DNA from: Flectonema sp. DT1601
Taxonomy: Eukaryota; Euglenozoa; Diplonemea; Diplonemida; Diplonemidae
NCBI GenBank assembly: GCA_964019425.1
Contig: OZ025797.1
Span: 744,001-808,000, forward strand
Length of the DNA: 64,000 nucleotides
Reading direction: 5' to 3'
Shown here: positions 61,184 to 64,000 of the stretch, piece after piece
How positions within the stretch are numbered: position 1 is the stretch's first letter
How the letters are laid out: each line of letters starts with the position of its first letter
Made by a program: the position numbers and the translations under genes
Notes under the pieces: generated by a model
The model's input: the letters and a program-made list of their open reading frames with translations, nothing else
Database searches by the model: none
Told to the model about the DNA's origin: nothing

Positions 61184-62326
61184 TTAATCTGTAGTACTCT
61201 TTGCAATAAACATGCACTGTCTGGGGAGTGGAATTCTTTCGATTGCTTCGAAGTTAGTAAGTAAGTGCGGCCAGCGAGTAGGTCCATATTCCCTGTGAAG
61301 ATTGTAGTAAAGCTTGTCACGGAACTTGGAATTGCATTCAACGCCAACAACGATCGTTGCGGACTTCTCTAACACACATGCTGCCTTCGCAACAGCTATC
61401 ACATCACCCCACGGGTTAAGCGTATCTCCATAGCGGCCAAGACCACTGTGCTCAAGTGATGAGAATGTAACCATTCCATCAATCTTTGGTACCCTTCCCT
61501 CCCTAAACATTTGATTGAATTGCCACGGAGTGTACGATGTTATCTTTGGATGAGTACTATTGATTTCTCCGTACTCGAGAGTATACACATGCGATGCTCC
61601 TCGCTCTAATATGATTGCTTCCACCCAGGGATTCTCTGAACCAATAACTAAAACAGACTTCCCTTTGTAATTGGCTTTCTCAACAGCCTCTGCAAGAGCC
61701 AAGGCCGTGGGACGTCCATAGTTTCCATCTAGGGTTGAGGTTTTCGCTTTCTTGATGAACTCATTTACATACTCCTCAGTCCAAGAGTGCACCATTGCAG
61801 TCTCACCACTGTACTTTTGAAATGTGTACTTGTTTTTAATTCGAACTGCTCCCTTCAGAGAATACGAATCAATTAGTGTGTTGGGAACATCACGTGGAGG
61901 GGGCACATGTACGCTGGGCATGTCAAATATATCTGTTTCATACAACTTTTTACAATTAACATCAGAAGTGACGACGTCGAGTACAGTTCCTGCTCGCCGT
62001 TTCATTGATCCACCTGACTGACTGCACAAATCACCACAATATGATAGTTGTTTGGCATACAACTCCTCATAATACTTTTCAGCATTCTCTGGGCTTGTGT
62101 CGGTTTTCGTGTCTGCGGGAACTGCTTCAATTTTCTTTTTGCTAATAGCTGCCGGCTGTTGTGTCCGCGTTACTGGATTTGAAGTACTTTGCTGCCGCTT
62201 TTTGAGAACCGCCTCGTCTTCGATCTTTAACTTGACTTCCATCGGTCTGGCTTCATAACCGACTATCACAATTGCTACAATAAGTACAACAACGAGTAGT
62301 ACTTTACGGCCTTGTGCTTCTGACAT
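61184..62326 (-). CDS. DUF268-type protein with N-terminal membrane anchor
   Basis: 380 residues from the ATG at 62326 (MSEAQGRK); the frame continues upstream only from a TTG. Residues 8-25 form a membrane anchor (VLLVVVLIVAIVIV), giving a type II topology with the catalytic part in the lumen or outside. Residues about 195-375 match the DUF268 pattern: VLVIGSENPWVEAIILERGA, TLEYGEINSTHPKI, DGMVTFSSLEHSGLGRYGD and LNPWGD. That fold looks like a Rossmann methyltransferase (GSENPW at the loop). Substrate unknown; the anchor suggests a Golgi glycan-modifying enzyme (inference). Confidence 0.8.
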   Translation of the reverse strand: MSEAQGRKVLLVVVLIVAIVIVGYEARPMEVKLKIEDEAVLKKRQQSTSNPVTRTQQPAAISKKKIEAVPADTKTDTSPENAEKYYEELYAKQLSYCGDLCSQSGGSMKRRAGTVLDVVTSDVNCKKLYETDIFDMPSVHVPPPRDVPNTLIDSYSLKGAVRIKNKYTFQKYSGETAMVHSWTEEYVNEFIKKAKTSTLDGNYGRPTALALAEAVEKANYKGKSVLVIGSENPWVEAIILERGASHVYTLEYGEINSTHPKITSYTPWQFNQMFREGRVPKIDGMVTFSSLEHSGLGRYGDTLNPWGDVIAVAKAACVLEKSATIVVGVECNSKFRDKLYYNLHREYGPTRWPHLLTNFEAIERIPLPRQCMFIAKSTTD

Positions 62327-62625
62327 AGTGTGATTTATATCTGTAATAGAGATTGTATTTAAACGACATCGTGCAACTCTTCCATAGGAAATAAGAAAAT
62401 CAGTCAAACGTGTAGTTTAAGAGATTTTATTTTATTACTTTTAGAGCAAAGCAAGTAGTTCTTAGTTCTTCCTTGAACACTCAGGAAGAATCCGAATTTC
62501 GAGACGCTCACTGATTACGTTAACTCTACTTCGAAGACACAACTGAGGACAAAATCAAACAATCAAAATCAAACGTTCTCTTAAGTTCCCTTCAACATCA
62601 TTACTTTTATAATATATTTTGGAGG

Positions 62626-62662
<37 letters not shown>

Positions 62663-63143
62663 TTTTTTTGCTCCCAAATAAAGGAAAATTTATTTTTTAT
62701 CACCCAAACAATTCGTTTGCGAGCGCAACCGCCAAAATCCTAATAAAGGAATAGGATAGTTACGCTGCCACAATTCTCTTACCGAACAATGGGTTTGTTG
62801 CTACAAAAAAAGAAAATACATCACATTTAGTACCTGAGATACAATGAGAATTCATGCAAAAAGAACATCAACTTACTGTTGTCCATTACTGGCTCTTTCA
62901 CAGGCGGGACCTATTAAGTGGCTCCGCGGGAGTCTTGCAATCTTTGTACTTAGGATTATAAACGTATTTTTAGGAAAAAAAAAAAAAGTGATCACTAAAA
63001 TCAGGGACATAAAGGTAAATCCCCACATTTTCAAAAATGATAATAATCTATTTAGGTTCTCACAATCTACCTCGACATTCCTGTGAGTTCTTTGTTGTGT
63101 TACTTTATTCTACTCAGATTAATGTAATTTCAAGGAGTAGTCT
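62327..63143. other. Intergenic with long A-run
   Basis: An A-run at 62626-62660. The plus-strand frame at 62844-63086 is low-quality. No gene recognised. Confidence 0.4.
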
Positions 63144-64000
63144 TCATCCAGCAGCATGAGTTCGATCGTAACTAATTGGTTCACGGTGTGTGAATAACCC
63201 ATCTCCATAACAGTGAGGCATTGCTCCTTTTGCGATTACATAATTCGTTAGGAATGTTTCAAACCGCCGCCCGTACCTCCCAAACCAAGGTTTATGAGCA
63301 AGAAACGTTAGTCCAGAATCAACACGAGTACGATAACTCAAACAGGCAAATGAGAACAATTCCTTAACCCATGAGAATCGATAAAGTGCCGGCTCATTAT
63401 TCCACCAGTTGACTTTTAAACAGGCGATTCTGGTAGTGTTAGCAGAATACTGGTCGCTGTAGGGATATGAGAAAGCGTGTTGTGATACTACAGTCGCTGC
63501 AAACTCACGAGTCTGCTTAAAATTACGGAGCATCGCAGGGTAGCACATTGACCCCCAACCAGTACCTGTTTGAAATGACGCGAGTTCCTTGCAAGTCCAG
63601 ATCTCACACTCTGGAGTTAAGACTGTTTCAATCTTACTAAGAATTTTCTTACACTGCACATGTGTATTGTCTTCACCAGACTTTTTGGAATCAGCAATTC
63701 GTGACAGACAGTTGGACCAGCAATTCACACCTGTTGCATCATGTGTATCATTTTCTACACTCAGAGAGTTGTTCTTAATGAAAATGTCTTCGTCTTCTTT
63801 GCTTACAAACTTCTTTAAAGATATGAATGGACTCTCGTGAGTAGATATTATTTCAACAGCTTTCGTGAGGTAAGTCCGAACGCGGATTTGCTGCTGTTGT
63901 TGTGTTTCTCCGGCCAGTCGTTGAATGGGACGATCATTTTCCGAAAATAAAATACTGGAACTGGTAGTACTACTGAGCGCGTTGTAGAAGGCGACAGTCC
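63144..64000 (-). CDS. 3' end of an unrecognised gene
   Basis: The minus-strand frame is open from the window edge (codons from 63998 down) to the stop at 63144, 284 codons. It is the C-terminal part of a protein. Features seen: a Gln-rich stretch, many Cys (CWSNCLSRIAD, CEIWTCKELAS) and Trp-rich segments (VNWWNNEPALYRFSWVKELF). The cysteines suggest a secreted or lumenal domain. No family recognised. The GTG at 63728 is not a start, as the frame runs on. Confidence 0.7.
   Translation of the reverse strand, partial: TVAFYNALSSTTSSSILFSENDRPIQRLAGETQQQQQIRVRTYLTKAVEIISTHESPFISLKKFVSKEDEDIFIKNNSLSVENDTHDATGVNCWSNCLSRIADSKKSGEDNTHVQCKKILSKIETVLTPECEIWTCKELASFQTGTGWGSMCYPAMLRNFKQTREFAATVVSQHAFSYPYSDQYSANTTRIACLKVNWWNNEPALYRFSWVKELFSFACLSYRTRVDSGLTFLAHKPWFGRYGRRFETFLTNYVIAKGAMPHCYGDGLFTHREPISYDRTHAAG

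Overview
The window is nuclear DNA of a eukaryote. Ordinary genes carry short GT-AG introns, often with GTATGT donors and of roughly 60-370 bp. The proteins include ribosomal protein eS19, a MOB4/phocein-type protein, a NEK-like kinase, an RHBDD1-type rhomboid and a JmjC-like oxygenase. Host DNA is AT-rich with many A/T runs. Secreted bacteriolytic-looking proteins suggest a free-living, perhaps bacterivorous protist, but I cannot place it in a lineage. TGA, TAA and TAG all end host genes, so the code looks standard.

Layout. 1-8.6 kb is gene-dense: the 3' part of a gene with a 2H-phosphoesterase-like domain, three tandem eS19 genes, a PH/PDZ-like protein and an RHBDD1-like rhomboid. 8.7-13.7 kb holds a decayed piggyBac and a 2.96 kb non-autonomous DNA transposon. 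MOB4 (14.0-14.7 kb) and a 772 bp inverted-repeat element follow. 16.6-25.1 kb is one huge secreted/membrane gene with about nineteen Cys-rich modules, three GH24 lysozyme domains, a lipase-like region, RTX-like repeats and a C-terminal membrane anchor. 25-28 kb is gene-poor with a mariner-like MITE. 28-32 kb carries the NEK-like kinase and the JmjC-like gene.

32-57 kb is an accessory, repeat-built region. It has piggyBac debris, a fragment of a BspA-type leucine-rich-repeat gene, a LINE tail, an unidentified minus-strand block (36-40 kb), a minus-strand Cys-rich repeat array (40-42.7 kb), two non-LTR retrotransposons and a Penelope-like reverse transcriptase fragment. The first retrotransposon (about 42.9-49.7 kb) is GC-rich and 5'-truncated. 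Its first frame joins reverse transcriptase, a restriction-like endonuclease region, a Pro/Thr-rich repeat linker, a USP-type deubiquitinase and two RNase H1-type hybrid-binding domains. A second, zinc-finger frame overlaps its stop. The second (50.3-55.6 kb) is a nearly complete LINE whose ORF1 and ORF2 share one frame, separated by UGA-CUA-G and then a canonical 2A peptide. This implies readthrough followed by ribosome skipping. It has a 14 bp target duplication and lies just upstream of a tRNA-like SINE; a second tail of the same family at 35.5 kb lies at nearly the same distance from another tRNA-like head.

58.6-64 kb returns to ordinary minus-strand genes: a type I membrane protein, a DUF268-type protein with an N-terminal membrane anchor, and the 3' end of an unrecognised gene.

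The best candidates for something new are the retrotransposon-encoded USP deubiquitinase fusion and the readthrough-plus-2A expression strategy of the LINE.
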